Shown here piece by piece: positions 49,288 to 59,639 of a stretch of DNA of 64,000 nt. Numbering within the stretch: the stretch's first letter is position 1; every line of letters starts with the position of its first letter. The DNA lies in the NCBI GenBank assembly GCA_949987565.1, contig OX465121.1, positions 1,133,117 to 1,197,116 of the forward strand. The letters are read 5' to 3'. The DNA comes from Luidia sarsii. Taxonomy: Eukaryota > Echinodermata > Asteroidea > Paxillosida > Luidiidae. The notes below the pieces were generated by a model, which worked only from the letters and a program-made list of their open reading frames with translations, searched no databases and was not told where the DNA came from. The translations under genes were made by a program, and so were the position numbers.

Positions 49288-49435
49288 TCAGTCCTTCCCA
49301 TTAGTTTCTGTGGGCATGATGTACACACCTTCCATGGACTTCCATTGGTTGGATTGGTTAGGGTTGGGCACTGTGACTATCTCCCTCTGTCCATTTATGG
49401 GACGACCATACACATCTCCAGATACTGTCAGGTAG
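49288..49435 (-). CDS. SDF2: SDF2 exon 6 (third MIR repeat, C-terminus)
   Basis: Acceptor GTGAACAG; the exon supplies the last base of Ser170 and residues 171-218: YLTVSGDVYGRPINGQ, the conserved third MIR motif of SDF2, then SNQWKSMEGVYIMP and the stop TGA at 49290-49288. The protein ends TNGKD, with no KDEL- or HDEL-type retrieval signal. Confidence 0.92.
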
Positions 49436-49958
49436 CTGTTCACAACAACACAAAGAGAAAGTAGTCAGGAAAAGGTCTTCCTCTAGCATGGTCAATAAAG
49501 ATCATTTCAAATTACATAAACTCAAATATTGGCATGCAATCTTTAAATCTAAATACTGTAACATAACTCTAATCAAAGTCCATATAGTTGAGGACATCAG
49601 AAGGGGCTTGATAAAAGTAAGTTTCCACATGAATTTCCAGGTTCCATCGGGTAACTAAAAACAAATGTTTTAATGTTTGTCCTTAAAAGACACTGAGTGG
49701 TACATGACCATATTCTGTTTTTGGAGATGTATACATGTATGTATTGGAGTAGACCCAATTGATACTCAATAAGTATTACCGGTAGGTCAAATCAAAATGG
49801 CTCTGGCTACAGCTGTTAATAATGGTGTTCCTATATGCAGCCTTTGCTACAGTGCAGACATGATGTTGTCCATGTCAATATGTGTAGCCTAGTCTAAGCT
49901 AGGCATGGAACCAGCTTCACTAATAGTATACATGCACATCTACTTCAATGAGTTTTAC

Positions 49959-50040
49959 CTGTTAGTGACTACATGCTTAAATCGAACTGCCTCATTCCTC
50001 GTCCAGTATTTTGTTGAACATAAGATCTCCCAGCTATCAC
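49959..50040 (-). CDS. SDF2: SDF2 exon 5
   Basis: CCCCATAG precedes and GTAAAA follows. It completes Gly143 and encodes DSWEILCSTKYWTRNEAVRF then KHVVTN, matching the W-x-V-x-C...YW-x-R...VRF-K-H segment of SDF2. Both junction phases agree with exons 4 and 6. Confidence 0.9.
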
Positions 50041-50621
50041 CTATGGGGAAAGTCAATATGAGCAACAAACAAGGATTTATTTTCATTCTTTTTGCCATAA
50101 GGCAAAGTTGTCCAATTCACGTGGATCTTGAGAGGCATGGGTCTTTAGCTAGGTCAGGACTTAACAGGACTCCTTTCATATTCAGTGGTTAAACAGATTT
50201 TCAAATGGCCGAATGGATCATTTAATTGCATACGACTTTAGAAACCCGTTTTTGATTTAAGCACCTTACAGTACCAATTATTATGCATTTTGGTAGCAAG
50301 TCAGATAACTATGCAGTACACACCAAGCTACAGTGGCCCAATGCCTCTTTAATGGCCATTTCAACCCAAGTCATTTTTTTAAACTCTGCTAGACCTGCTG
50401 TATACAGTAAGTGGTTGCCAAAGACTGCTAATAACAATAGGGTTAAGATGAAGCCAATGAAACAAGATGATACTGCATCAAGATATGTACAAGTCATCTC
50501 CTTGGTCTACCCCCCTCATGTATACTACAGCACTGCTCCCAAGAAAACCTCTAGATTGTGTTAAGAATGGGAACAGGTGTGTTCAGCTCTGGGCCAGTGC
50601 CATAATTATCGGAGTTACAGG

Positions 50622-51663
50622 TAAGGCTGGGCAGAAAACCCTGGTATCTGAAACCCAACCGAAGGCATCGGATACCCAGTTCCATTTTTTGGAGTTCGGG
50701 TATCTGGTTGTTTTTTTAACAACGTATCTTGACTTTGTTTATGAGATTGTAAGACGCAGTGGCATCCAATTCAATTGATTTATATCAACTTAAAATTTGA
50801 TTCTTGGCGTCATTGAATAGAATTGTCTTTTTAGCCATGGTTATCATTAGGTGCAATCCTGCTAGAAAAGGGAAACCGTCGAAAAGTGGACTCATCGCGA
50901 TTCATGAATCGATTTGATTTTGTGCAAGAGTCTACAAACGGCAATATTTTCGGAAAGTGGATCGCGATTCAAAAATTATTGCTTTGCAGGCCAAGGCTGC
51001 CAAACTGCATATGACCTAATCGGACTGCGCATGCCTGGAATATGAGCCTGCCGGAACCCAACACATTCCACAGCATGTGCAGCGCAATGATGCAACACAA
51101 AGGGCTTGTGTACCGCACGTACGCACTTGAATACGCAGCAGTACGGGCACAGGCCCGAGGTGTTTTTTCAGCATGGTTCCCGCCTCAGCGGCCTATAACA
51201 TGCGGTTTTAACCCTGGCCGCATGGGAGGGAACTAGTCTACAAGATGCACATGTTGTGATATAGCACTCTCGCTGTAGATTTCACAAGTGATCATTTTCG
51301 TTTCGGACACCATGATTCTAATGACCGCAGAATGTTAAAACAATGCTGCTTAATTGTTTTGGTCGTCAAAGAAACCCAGGAAAACCTCAAGTAAAGGATT
51401 TTATTATCGATGTTGCTTGTTGCCGATTTTATTATCGATGTTGCCGATTTTATTATTGAGGTTCCCGACTTTATTATCGATGTAGAAACTGAAAGCATGC
51501 CTGGCGCGGCGCTCCGATACTGCAATAGCAACCAGCGGTCATTACGCAATGTACTTCCGTTCTAAATTTCTTATGTTTTACATTGAATGGCGGGTATCTG
51601 TGAACCGACGATTTCAAAATTTGGGTATCCGGTTCCTCAAATACCCGATTTTGCCCAGCCTTA
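50622..51663. mobile_element. hAT-like non-autonomous element in SDF2 intron 4
   Basis: Termini TAAGGCTGGGCA and TGCCCAGCCTTA are perfect 12-bp inverted repeats, flanked by an exact 8-bp duplication GTTACAGG (50614-50621, 51664-51671). An 8-bp target duplication and an ending of this type fit the hAT superfamily. The subterminal sequence repeats GGGTATC/ATACCC motifs. No transposase. Confidence 0.85.
51397..51484. repeat. 21-bp tandem repeat inside the hAT-like element
   Basis: Four imperfect copies of GATTTTATTATCGATGTTGCC. Confidence 0.8.
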
Positions 51664-51929
51664 GTTACAGGGACATGAAAAGAAGACAAAGGGCCCCAAT
51701 CCTCAGGTTTTCACTGAAGCAAACATAATTCAAGTCATGTCATCAATGTCTGTAATGTGACAGGTCCTCCCTGTCCCCTCACTCAATTAAATTGCCCTAA
51801 ACTGGTGACCAACATACCTCTCTGCCAATTGTGAATGTTGTGACATATGTATGGCATTGACCTTCCTCACATAACATCAATACCATGGCCAGATGGCTGA
51901 TAATAAGTTAGCTTGGTCCAGCTACTTAC

Positions 51930-52069
51930 CGTCATCTCCAATGCCCTCCTCCCCAAAGCCACTGACTTCTTGGTTGTGTGATAACGGTGAAGAGAAGCGA
52001 TGACTATGGAGGTTGCGTTTGGTCTCTACATGCAGAAGCCTTATTGTGCTTCCACATTTGATTGGGTTC
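51930..52069 (-). CDS. SDF2: SDF2 exon 4 (second MIR repeat)
   Basis: Acceptor GCTATTACAG, donor GTAAGT. Encodes NPIKCGSTIRLLHVETKRNL, HSHRFSSPLSHNQEVSGFGE and EGIGDD: the PIKCG...IRL-x-H-V...NLHSH-x-FxSPLS-x-NQEVS-x-FGEEG signature of SDF2/SDF2L1. Confidence 0.95.
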
Positions 52070-52635
52070 CTGTAATAGCAATCAACAGTGGTATATGTAT
52101 TAGCAAACTAACTGGCAGAGGGACTAACAGGTACTAGAGAGAGTAGAGAAAGCTTTCTGTGTTTTCTTTAACTGTGACCACTGAGTTCTTGAATAGCATC
52201 ATTAAACCATAAGCCCACAGGGAGTTGAAATTGTTTCAGCACTGCTCATTGACAATATGATATGCTTTACATCAAAAACTGTTATATATAATAGTGTTAA
52301 CTGCAAGAAAACACCAAGCATATTCATAAATTATAAGGTCAGTCTTTACTGTGTATTGCTATTCATGTGGCCATGTGGAATTTGGCACCACTCTTGACTA
52401 CTCAGGTGATTATGACTCCTGATGGGCTAGCTGCGGGTGGACTGGAGGAGGGGGAATGCCATACATGCCATAGCATTGAATGACAATGAGGCCGAGATTG
52501 AGCTCATCTTGGAATTAATGGACTGTAATAGCTGTGGCTATTGTGATTGTTATCTGGCATTTCTATGCTCAGCCTATGCTTCAATACAAGCACACACTCT
52601 ATTGTAATAGTTCAGATACAAAACAACTTTCTTAC

Positions 52636-52718
52636 CCTCTGGAGCATGGTTGTTTCTGTTCACCTTTGACCTGCCAGTGGCTGTTTTTATCTGCGGGTGC
52701 TTCAACTCCTGTTACAGA
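52636..52718 (-). CDS. SDF2: SDF2 exon 3
   Basis: Acceptor TTTTGGTATAG, donor GTAAGA. Starts in phase 0 and ends two bases into Gly96. Encodes SVTGVEAPADKNSHWQVKGE then QKQPCSR, corresponding to the SVTGV...DSNSYW...CxRG segment of the first MIR repeat. The usual NSYW is NSHW here. Lies at the 3' end of a 4.8-kb intron full of repeats. Confidence 0.88.
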
Positions 52719-53270
52719 CTATACCAAAATATACACAATTTCATCATTTCAACGGGAAGTTTTTAAAGTTGAGCATTTTTGCATTATCAATTTTGCAAAT
52801 GATAATATTGTTGGTACCATCTTTAATCCTTACAAAATTCCACTGAGCATTATTTTCAATAAATGCACAATGTCTTATGAAATGTTTCAAGTTGCAACAG
52901 CCAAATTGGCATGGAATAACATTGCAAAACAGGCAAAAAAGATGTACTACTTATTGTACTATGTGCAAATCCTTCATAAAATTTAATGGTCTTTGCAACA
53001 CCACTTATGCATGCTAATAATAGAGACTGCAACTGTCACAGTCATGTCATGGCTTTTAGATTTTCTCAGCAGTCTACTTGACTGTTGCTTGATATTCTGA
53101 GTGTGCATGCCTAATTAAATATTACTCGTACTAGTAAAAGTGAATCACAAACCAACTGTCAAAAACTGGGAAATGTGTTTCCAATATAGAATTAGATTTA
53201 AAGCTTGCTTGTCAGTCACACTTGACCTTTGTATTAAACTTGGACTCAGACTCAACATGGAGCCCTAGGG

Positions 53271-54540
53271 ACTCAGACATGAGAGCCGTGCCTGACTCAG
53301 ACTTGAGAGCCGTGACTGACTCAGACATGAGAGCCGTGACTGACTCAGACATGAGAGCCGTGACTGACTCAGACATGAGAGCCGTGACTGACTCAGACTT
53401 GAGAGCCGTGACTGACTCAGACATGAGAGCCGTGACTGACTCAGACTTGAGAGCCGTGACTGACTCAGACTTGAGAGCCGTGACTGACTCAGACATGAGA
53501 GCCGTGACTGACTCAGACATGAGAGCCGTGACTGACTCAGACATGAGAGCCGTGACTGACTCAGACTTGAGAGCCGTGACTGACTCAGACTTGAGAGCCG
53601 TGACTGACTCAGACTTGAGAGCCGTGACTGACTCAGACATGAGAGCCGTGACTGACTCAGACTTGAGAGCCGTGACTGACTCAGACATGAGAGCCGTGAC
53701 TGACTCAGACATGAGAGCCGTGACTGACTCAGACTTGAGAGCCGTGACTGACTCAGACTTGAGAGCCGTGACTGATTCAGACATGAGAGCCGTGACTGAC
53801 TCAGACTTGAGAGCCGTGACTGACTCAGACTTGAGAGCCGTGACTGACTCAGACATGAGAGCCGTGACTGACTCAGACTTGAGAGCCGTGACTGACTCAG
53901 ACATGAGAGCCGTGACTGACTCAGACTTGAGAGCCGTGACTGACTCAGACTTGAGAGCCGTGACTGACTCAGACTTGAGAGTTGAGAGCCGTGACTGACT
54001 CAGACTTGAGAGCCGTGACTGACTCAGACTTGAGAGCCGTGACTGACTCAGACATGAGAGCCGTGACTGACTCAGACTTGAGAGCCGTGACTGACTCAGA
54101 CATGAGAGCCGTGACTGACTCAGACTTGAGAGCCGTGACTGACTCAGACTTGAGAGCCGTGACTGACTCAGACATGAGAGCCGTGACTGACTCAGACTTG
54201 AGAGCCGTGACTTTGACTCAGACTTGAGAGCCGTGACTGACTCAAACATGAGAGCCGTGACTGACTCAGACTTGAGAGCCGTGACTGACTCAGACTTGAG
54301 AGCCGTGACTGACTCAGACTTGAGAGCCGTGACTGACTCAGACTTGAGAGCCGTGACTGACTCAGACATGAGAGCCGTGACTGACTCAGACATGAGAGCC
54401 GTGACTGACTCAGACTTGAGAGCCGTGACTGACTCAGACTTGAGAGCCGTGACTGACTCAGACTTGAGAGCCGTGACTGACTCAGACATGAGAGCCGTGA
54501 CTGACTCAGACTTGAGAGCCGTGACTTTGACTCAGACTTG
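53271..54540. repeat. 24-bp minisatellite with an AP-1 site in every unit
   Basis: About 53 copies of GACTCAGACWTGAGAGCCGT plus GACT. Units differ mainly by an A/T at one position (ACATGAG versus ACTTGAG). Irregularities: an inserted GTTGAGAGCC near 53980 and a TTTGACT variant near 54212 and again near 54523. Because 24 is divisible by three, both strands stay open (peptides MRAVTDSD/LRAVTDSD and SESVTALK); these are not genes. Located in SDF2 intron 2. Confidence 0.95.
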
Positions 54541-55131
54541 ACTTGAGCGACTTTGATTCTGACTCAATCTTTTGTGACTTGAATACAAGTCTGCTCACTC
54601 GATCTTGAATAATATTCTGTTAAATTGAATGAGTACACACATTTTGCAAGGGTGGGCATTTGCACACAAGGGACTTTAGGAAAGCAGAAGCTGACTGGAA
54701 ATGGGCCACACCAAAGATTGCACTCAACAGCTACCGGTATACCATAACTGTATTACAATACATTGCTATGCACAGCCCCAGCCCACAGGGAAAGATTTAA
54801 CCATGTCATATCATATCCACACATAATGTCAGTCATCGTCATGCTGACCAATTTTATTTTAAATACTGTCTAATGTCTATATGTGTTCCAAATACTCTTA
54901 CCACCCCCCCCCCCTGGTACAGCCTATACTAGTACATGTACTTATGAATATTGGACATTGTGTTAAGAAGATGTGTAATGCAATTATAAGGTCAGTCTCA
55001 GAATGACTGTTTTCTGTCACTTGGACTTGAAGCTTGCCACAGTGATTTTTACATACTATACAGAAGTCAAACTCATTTCCAGAAATTCTAATGACATACC
55101 CCCGGTAAGTCTTTCAATAGCCTGAATTAAC

Positions 55132-55843
55132 TAGGAAGTCCGAGTAACTTGGACCCGACAAGTCGAATTTTGAAATTTTGAGGGTCGGGTGACTGTAGGG
55201 TCCAAGTCAAACGGGTATGGCAATGCTTGAATTTAATCTTTGAAAAATACCCCCGACAGAAATTCCCAGATTTACCCCCCAAAAGACCCGTGAAACCATC
55301 CCACGCGCCCATTGAGGATTCAGAGAGAATTACAGATTCCAATACTGGTCATTTTGTTTTACTCAAGTTTTGGAAAGGGGAGAAATTTCCTCTCAGTTGA
55401 CCGAGAACGGGTCGACGATGTCCAGGACGTTGCTTTGTACTGCTGTTCAGGAAACAGTCGTAGGGCTCAACGCGTGCAAGCGCGCGCACACACTTCCGCA
55501 GACCACTCCGCACCCGGACCTGCCAGCACATCGTGACGTCATGCTGTTTCAAATCAAAGATGGCCACCCCAACTCGGCACGTCGACATGTTCTTGGTCAA
55601 CTGAGGGGAAATTTCTCCCTTTCCCCAAACGTGAGTTAGGCAAAATTACCAGTATTGGAATCTGTAATTCTCACTGAATCCTCAATGGGCACGTGGGACG
55701 GTTTCACGGGTGTTTTGGGGTGTAAATCTGGGGATTTGTGTGTTGCCATACCTGTTTGACTTGGACCCTACAGTCACCCGACACTCAAAATTTAAAACTT
55801 GATAAAAAAAAGGTGACTTGTCGGGTCCAAGTTACACGGACTA
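55132..55843. mobile_element. Mutator-like foldback element with about 200-bp inverted repeats
   Basis: The ends read TAGGAAGTCCGAGTAACTTG and, reversed, TAGTCCGTGTAACTTGGACC; homology continues inward for about 200 bp (GATTCCAATACTGG / CCAGTATTGGAATC). An exact 9-bp duplication TGAATTAAC flanks it at 55123-55131 and 55844-55852. The GC-richer core holds no transposase. Confidence 0.82.
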
Positions 55844-56135
55844 TGAATTAACACAGTAACAGGTTGTGCCATCAATAACTCAATATCTAATTCACACAAA
55901 TTTTCATCTCTGACGTTTGTAGGTGTATGAATTTATGATGCTAAAAAAGTAAAATCGTTCCAAACTTCCAATGACTGACATGCAAATGACAGAAATATCA
56001 AGTGTTAAACTTTAACTAAAGTTTAAATTAATCTATTCTATCACATAATCTTGCTGTTTGACTGAGACATGAGAGGTACTGGTACTGGTATTCATTAGTA
56101 CATGTGTGTTTGTTCTCCCACATTATTTATTTATT

Positions 56136-57544
56136 CGCAGTGGCTATTGTTACGGCAGCCGTAACGCAACTTCCATTTTCTATAGTTACGGCACTGCAAC
56201 TGCGCAAGCGCGAGGACATGCCCGATCGAACGTGTACACTGACTACTTTGGAAGCGCGATGTTAGCTGGCGACGCTGCCGCCCGGCCGTCGTGCTTGATC
56301 TTGATTTGTTGCATTTGCATGATACATTCATCATTATTTGTTGCCACTGTTTGATTAAAGAAAATTACAACGTTGATTTAAAGGTACAATAGTTTAATAA
56401 TTTGTATAGTGGTCTTTTAAACCTCCCTAAAATCGAATGACTTCTCGTATTTTCTGCCGTCACATGCACGCACGCGAAGTCGACATTGTAGTACCAGGCC
56501 TTGAATTTGGTAATTTTTAGGGCAAGGCCACTTTGGCCTTGAATGATGCAAAATTTTCGGGGGCACCAAGGCCAGTGGGTAGGGCACCAAGGCCAAAAAA
56601 CAAAATTGGGAAAGGGCACAGAGGCCAAATGGAAATAAATTGTACAAAGTTATCATTTTTGCATGCCCTGCTATATACATGTACTATGCATACAGTGAAA
56701 CCTGCTTATTCGGCCACCTCTATAAAAGGGTCTTTTGTCACCTTTCAAAGTCCCCATCGACATTGCAAGTTACAATATTGCGGTCACTGTCCAACGCGGC
56801 CAGCGGCCAGACCTCTTGGAATGGCGCGTGTACATTTGCATTGAGGATAAACCTCCACATTCTGGCAAATGAAGAGATAAAGGGCGCCCTCTTTTGGCGC
56901 ACCAAATCTCCAAAGTCAGAAAACTAGACGTCTTCTATGTTGGTCACACGTTCTTGTGTTGAGGGTGCCGACTATTTATTTCCGATGCATGGTTACACAT
57001 TAATGCGGCTGTTGTCGACACGATCGCGCATTATTTTGACTTCTCTGTCTTATCGAGTTGACATCGCTCCCCGATAATCCAAATAAAATACATGTAGTCT
57101 AAAAACAACTGTAAATATGCTTACCAATGCAAAAAAAGGGCACGACGGCCAAGGTAAAAATAGGGCACGGCCAAAGTGGCCGTGAAGACGGGGATTTTTG
57201 CGGGGCACCTCGGCCAGTAAAGAGGGCAACGACGGCACTGGCCGTCGTGGCAGTCGTTCAATTCAAGGCCTGTAGTACAGTGCATCGCTGACGACTTTGT
57301 TAGGGACCCGTTTTTTTGCCGATCTCACCGTGCGAGAGAATCTTCTATAAATGATTGACTAAAACTAGACACCTTTTTGCATTCCGATAATGACAGGGAT
57401 ATTGCTTCAAGACAAGCAAATTATGTGCCTACAGCCAGAGAATTTGCCATGTTTCTAGTTATGGTACTTGCGCAGTTGCAGTGCCGTAACTATAGTATAG
57501 AAAATGGAAGTTGCGTTACGGCTGCCGTAACAATAGCCACAGCG
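56136..57544. mobile_element. Mutator-like MITE, copy B, interrupted by a second transposon
   Basis: Same family as 3141-3790: ends CGCAGTGGCTATTGTTACGG and CCGTAACAATAGCCACAGCG. Exact 9-bp duplication TTATTTATT at 56127-56135 and 57545-57553. Without the nested insert (56495-57272) and its duplicated target it is about 625 bp. The right duplication ends two bases from the donor of SDF2 exon 2. Confidence 0.88.
56495..57272. mobile_element. Nested hAT-like element, 778 bp, with 6-bp duplication
   Basis: Perfect 13-bp termini CAGGCCTTGAATT / AATTCAAGGCCTG, flanked by TAGTAC at 56489-56494 and 57273-57278. The uninterrupted site is visible in copy A near 3530 (GTAGTACAGTGCATCGC). The subterminal region is rich in GGCCAAGG-type repeats. 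The CAG start is hAT-like, but a 6-bp duplication is shorter than the usual eight, so the superfamily is uncertain. Confidence 0.82.
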
Positions 57545-57555
57545 TTATTTATTAC

Positions 57556-57668
57556 CTGTTGTCCACTTCCTGATCCATAGCGTATATCATGGGAGTGTAG
57601 CCTCACATTGTGTCTGGTGTTTAGGAGTTTAATCACTGATCCACACGTCACATAATCATATTCAAACT
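57556..57668 (-). CDS. SDF2: SDF2 exon 2 (first MIR repeat)
   Basis: Acceptor TTTTCTTTCCAG, donor GTAATA. Completes Glu31, then FEYDYVTCGSVIKLLNTRHN and VRLHSHDIRYGSGSGQQ: the VTCGS-V-I/V-KLLNTRHNVRLHSHD-x-RYGSGSGQQ block is the hallmark of SDF2. The donor context is formed by a transposon target duplication. Confidence 0.96.
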
Positions 57669-57963
57669 CTGGAAAGAAAACCCGAAAGGCATGCTTTTTT
57701 AAATGAAGAATAGAAATGTTTTTAAAAAAAAGAGGCTTGATCCGCTCGTGCTAGAACATTCCATGGGCTAGGTTACGGCATGATGTATACATGTATATAT
57801 GGTAATAAATGACTGGACATTTAAAACGCCGATTAGGAGACAAGTTGCTCTGACGAGTTATTTCCACCACACCTAATGATGTTTCTTCTAAGCTTCAAGT
57901 CCAACCAAGCTGCGAATAGCAATTGCAATACACGCATATGATTTTAGACAAATCAATACTTAC

Positions 57964-58054
57964 CAGACTTTGCCGAGACGAATTTATTTTCTGACGACAG
58001 GAGGACGACAAAAATCGCCAAAATAGCCCGGCAAATGAGCCCAACCTCGTCCAT
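57964..58054 (-). CDS. SDF2: SDF2 exon 1 (signal peptide); gene overview
   Basis: ATG at 58054 (context GCAATGG) opens MDEVGLICRAILAIFVVLLS, a typical signal peptide, and the exon ends TCTG/GTAAGT. SDF2 is a soluble ER-lumenal protein with three MIR repeats, found with HSP40-type ERdj3 and taking part in ER protein quality control. The six exons join in matching phases into 657 bp (218 residues; human SDF2 is about the same length). MIR repeats at about 37-91, 99-153 and 154-208; cysteines at 39, 93, 101 and 150. No C-terminal KDEL-like signal. On the minus strand about 29 bases upstream of the ATG, CCAAT is directly followed by CACGT, a loose relative of ER-stress elements but not a consensus match. 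Confidence 0.92.
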
Positions 58055-58714
58055 TGCGAAAGGTTTTACAAGACGCTGTACGTGATTGGTACTGGTAGCC
58101 GTGTAACCAAAGTTATGCAAATAGAGCACACAACCGGTCGGCTGGGTCTTTTTGAAACACACAGATGATGACCCTCAATCTCACACATTTTATTTTGCAA
58201 AGCAATCGATTAGCAAGTTTGTGCAAATCTTAAAACAACTCAGTCGAAATGAAGCTACTAGTTTACGGGGTATCAAGCAAATAATGAAACTAAATTGTAA
58301 AAGTAGAACATTCAATTTTGACATGAACTGCATGATTTTCAAACAACTTTGGGACACGTCAGGTTGTTCAGAGAATGCGTTCGACACGACACGTGCCGTA
58401 GTATGGGGCACGGTATGGGGTCAAGGGTCACATGTCGTAAACATTGTTGTCTGTTGATGTATTTTGTACCAAATCAAATGGAGCTGTCATTCTTGAACGG
58501 ATCTATGTGAATTTCAAAGGCTGTTAACTGATGCATAACTGAATTCGTGGTAATCAAACTAGTAGAGACAGTCAGAAACGGTATTCATTTTCGATCAATT
58601 GTTTCAATTCATAATTTCGATCCTAACAAAATTGAACTTTGATTTTGAAGTCTCAACATTTAGATAATCGCAATTACAATTATTACTTTTAGTTTTAGTT
58701 TTACTAAAACTTTA

Positions 58715-59250
58715 CTGTTTTAGTGGACCTGACGACGTGACGTTTCTATCCGATCCTACTCCTCCTAGTCTAGTGGGCCTGACGTTTCGATCCTAGCAGG
58801 ACCAGTTTCTCAAACTAAGGCAGAGTAACAAGGACCTACGTAACTGAATGACTGATCTGCCTCTGACCATGGAGGATTCCTCCATGCTTTGACCATGGAG
58901 GAATATCCTCCATGCTTTGACTCAGTTGAGAAAGGTCCTGCTTGTGCTATAGTATTGCTAGTGCTAATGATATTGCTAGTACTAGTAAAGTACTACTACT
59001 AGTACTAAGTAGTAGTACACTAGTACTAGTACTAGTACTAGTAGTACTAGTACTAGTAGTACTACTACTAGTACTAGTAGTAGTAGTAGTAATACTAGTA
59101 GTAGTACTACTAGTACTAAAGTAGTATTGCTAAGTGCTAGGAGTAGGACTAGTACTCAGTAGTAGTAGTACTAATAGTAGTAGTAGTACTATATTGAGAT
59201 TTGCATTTTGGTAATTTTACTTGTTAGTCAGTAAGCAGTTTGCAACTTTT
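58715..59250. mobile_element. Foldback hairpin element, copy d, invaded by a microsatellite
   Basis: The left arm (TAGTGGGCCTGACGTTTCGA, 58770 onward, preceded by a partial duplicate), GAGAAAGGTCCTGCT at about 58927, and the family right flank (GAGATTTGCATTTTGGTAAT, 59195 onward) are intact. The rest of the right arm is replaced by about 230 bp of TAGTAC/ACTAGT repeat. Confidence 0.75.
58965..59195. repeat. TAGTAC/ACTAGT microsatellite, block 1
   Basis: Mixed TAG, TAC and ACTAGT units, self-complementary; lies inside the foldback element. Confidence 0.9.
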
Positions 59251-59339
59251 TTGTGCACAGTTTAAAACTAAAGTCTGTAAATAATGCACGGATGGTAATG
59301 GAGGAAGGTGATGTAATTGCACTGTAGTCTGTAGGTAGC

Positions 59340-59590
59340 TACAGTAGTAGTACTAGTAGTAGTACTGTTGTAGTACTAAGTAGTAGTAGTACTAGTAAAG
59401 TAGTAGTAGTACTAGTAGTAGTAGTAGTAGTACTACTGTAGTAATAGTAATAGTAAGTACTAAGCTAGTAGTAGTAATTACGAGTAGTACTAAGTACTAG
59501 TACTACTACTAGTAGTAGTATTAGATAGTACTACTAGTACTACTACAGTAGTACTAGTAGTACTAGTACTAGTAGTAATACGTTGTATAC
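59340..59590. repeat. TAGTAC/ACTAGT microsatellite, block 2
   Basis: Same composition as block 1, about 145 bases further on. Confidence 0.9.
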
Positions 59591-59639
59591 TTGTATTTTA
59601 ATACCAAAGTACCGTAATACTAATAGTACTTTAGTAGGC

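Noticed and set aside
53212..54489. Open frames of up to 425 codons on both strands (SESVTALK / MRAVTDSD repeats)
   Set aside because: Produced by a 24-bp minisatellite whose length is a multiple of three; both strands are open equally and the array lies in an SDF2 intron.
53271..54540. CRISPR-like regular repeat
   Set aside because: No unique spacers; units are contiguous, and the genome is eukaryotic.
55312..55639. Overlapping short frames in a GC-rich patch
   Set aside because: This is the core of a foldback transposon; frames on both strands arise from its inverted symmetry.
58075..58095. ER-stress element (ERSE) upstream of SDF2
   Set aside because: CCAAT is followed directly by CACGT without the required spacer and CCACG, so it is not a consensus ERSE or ERSE-II.
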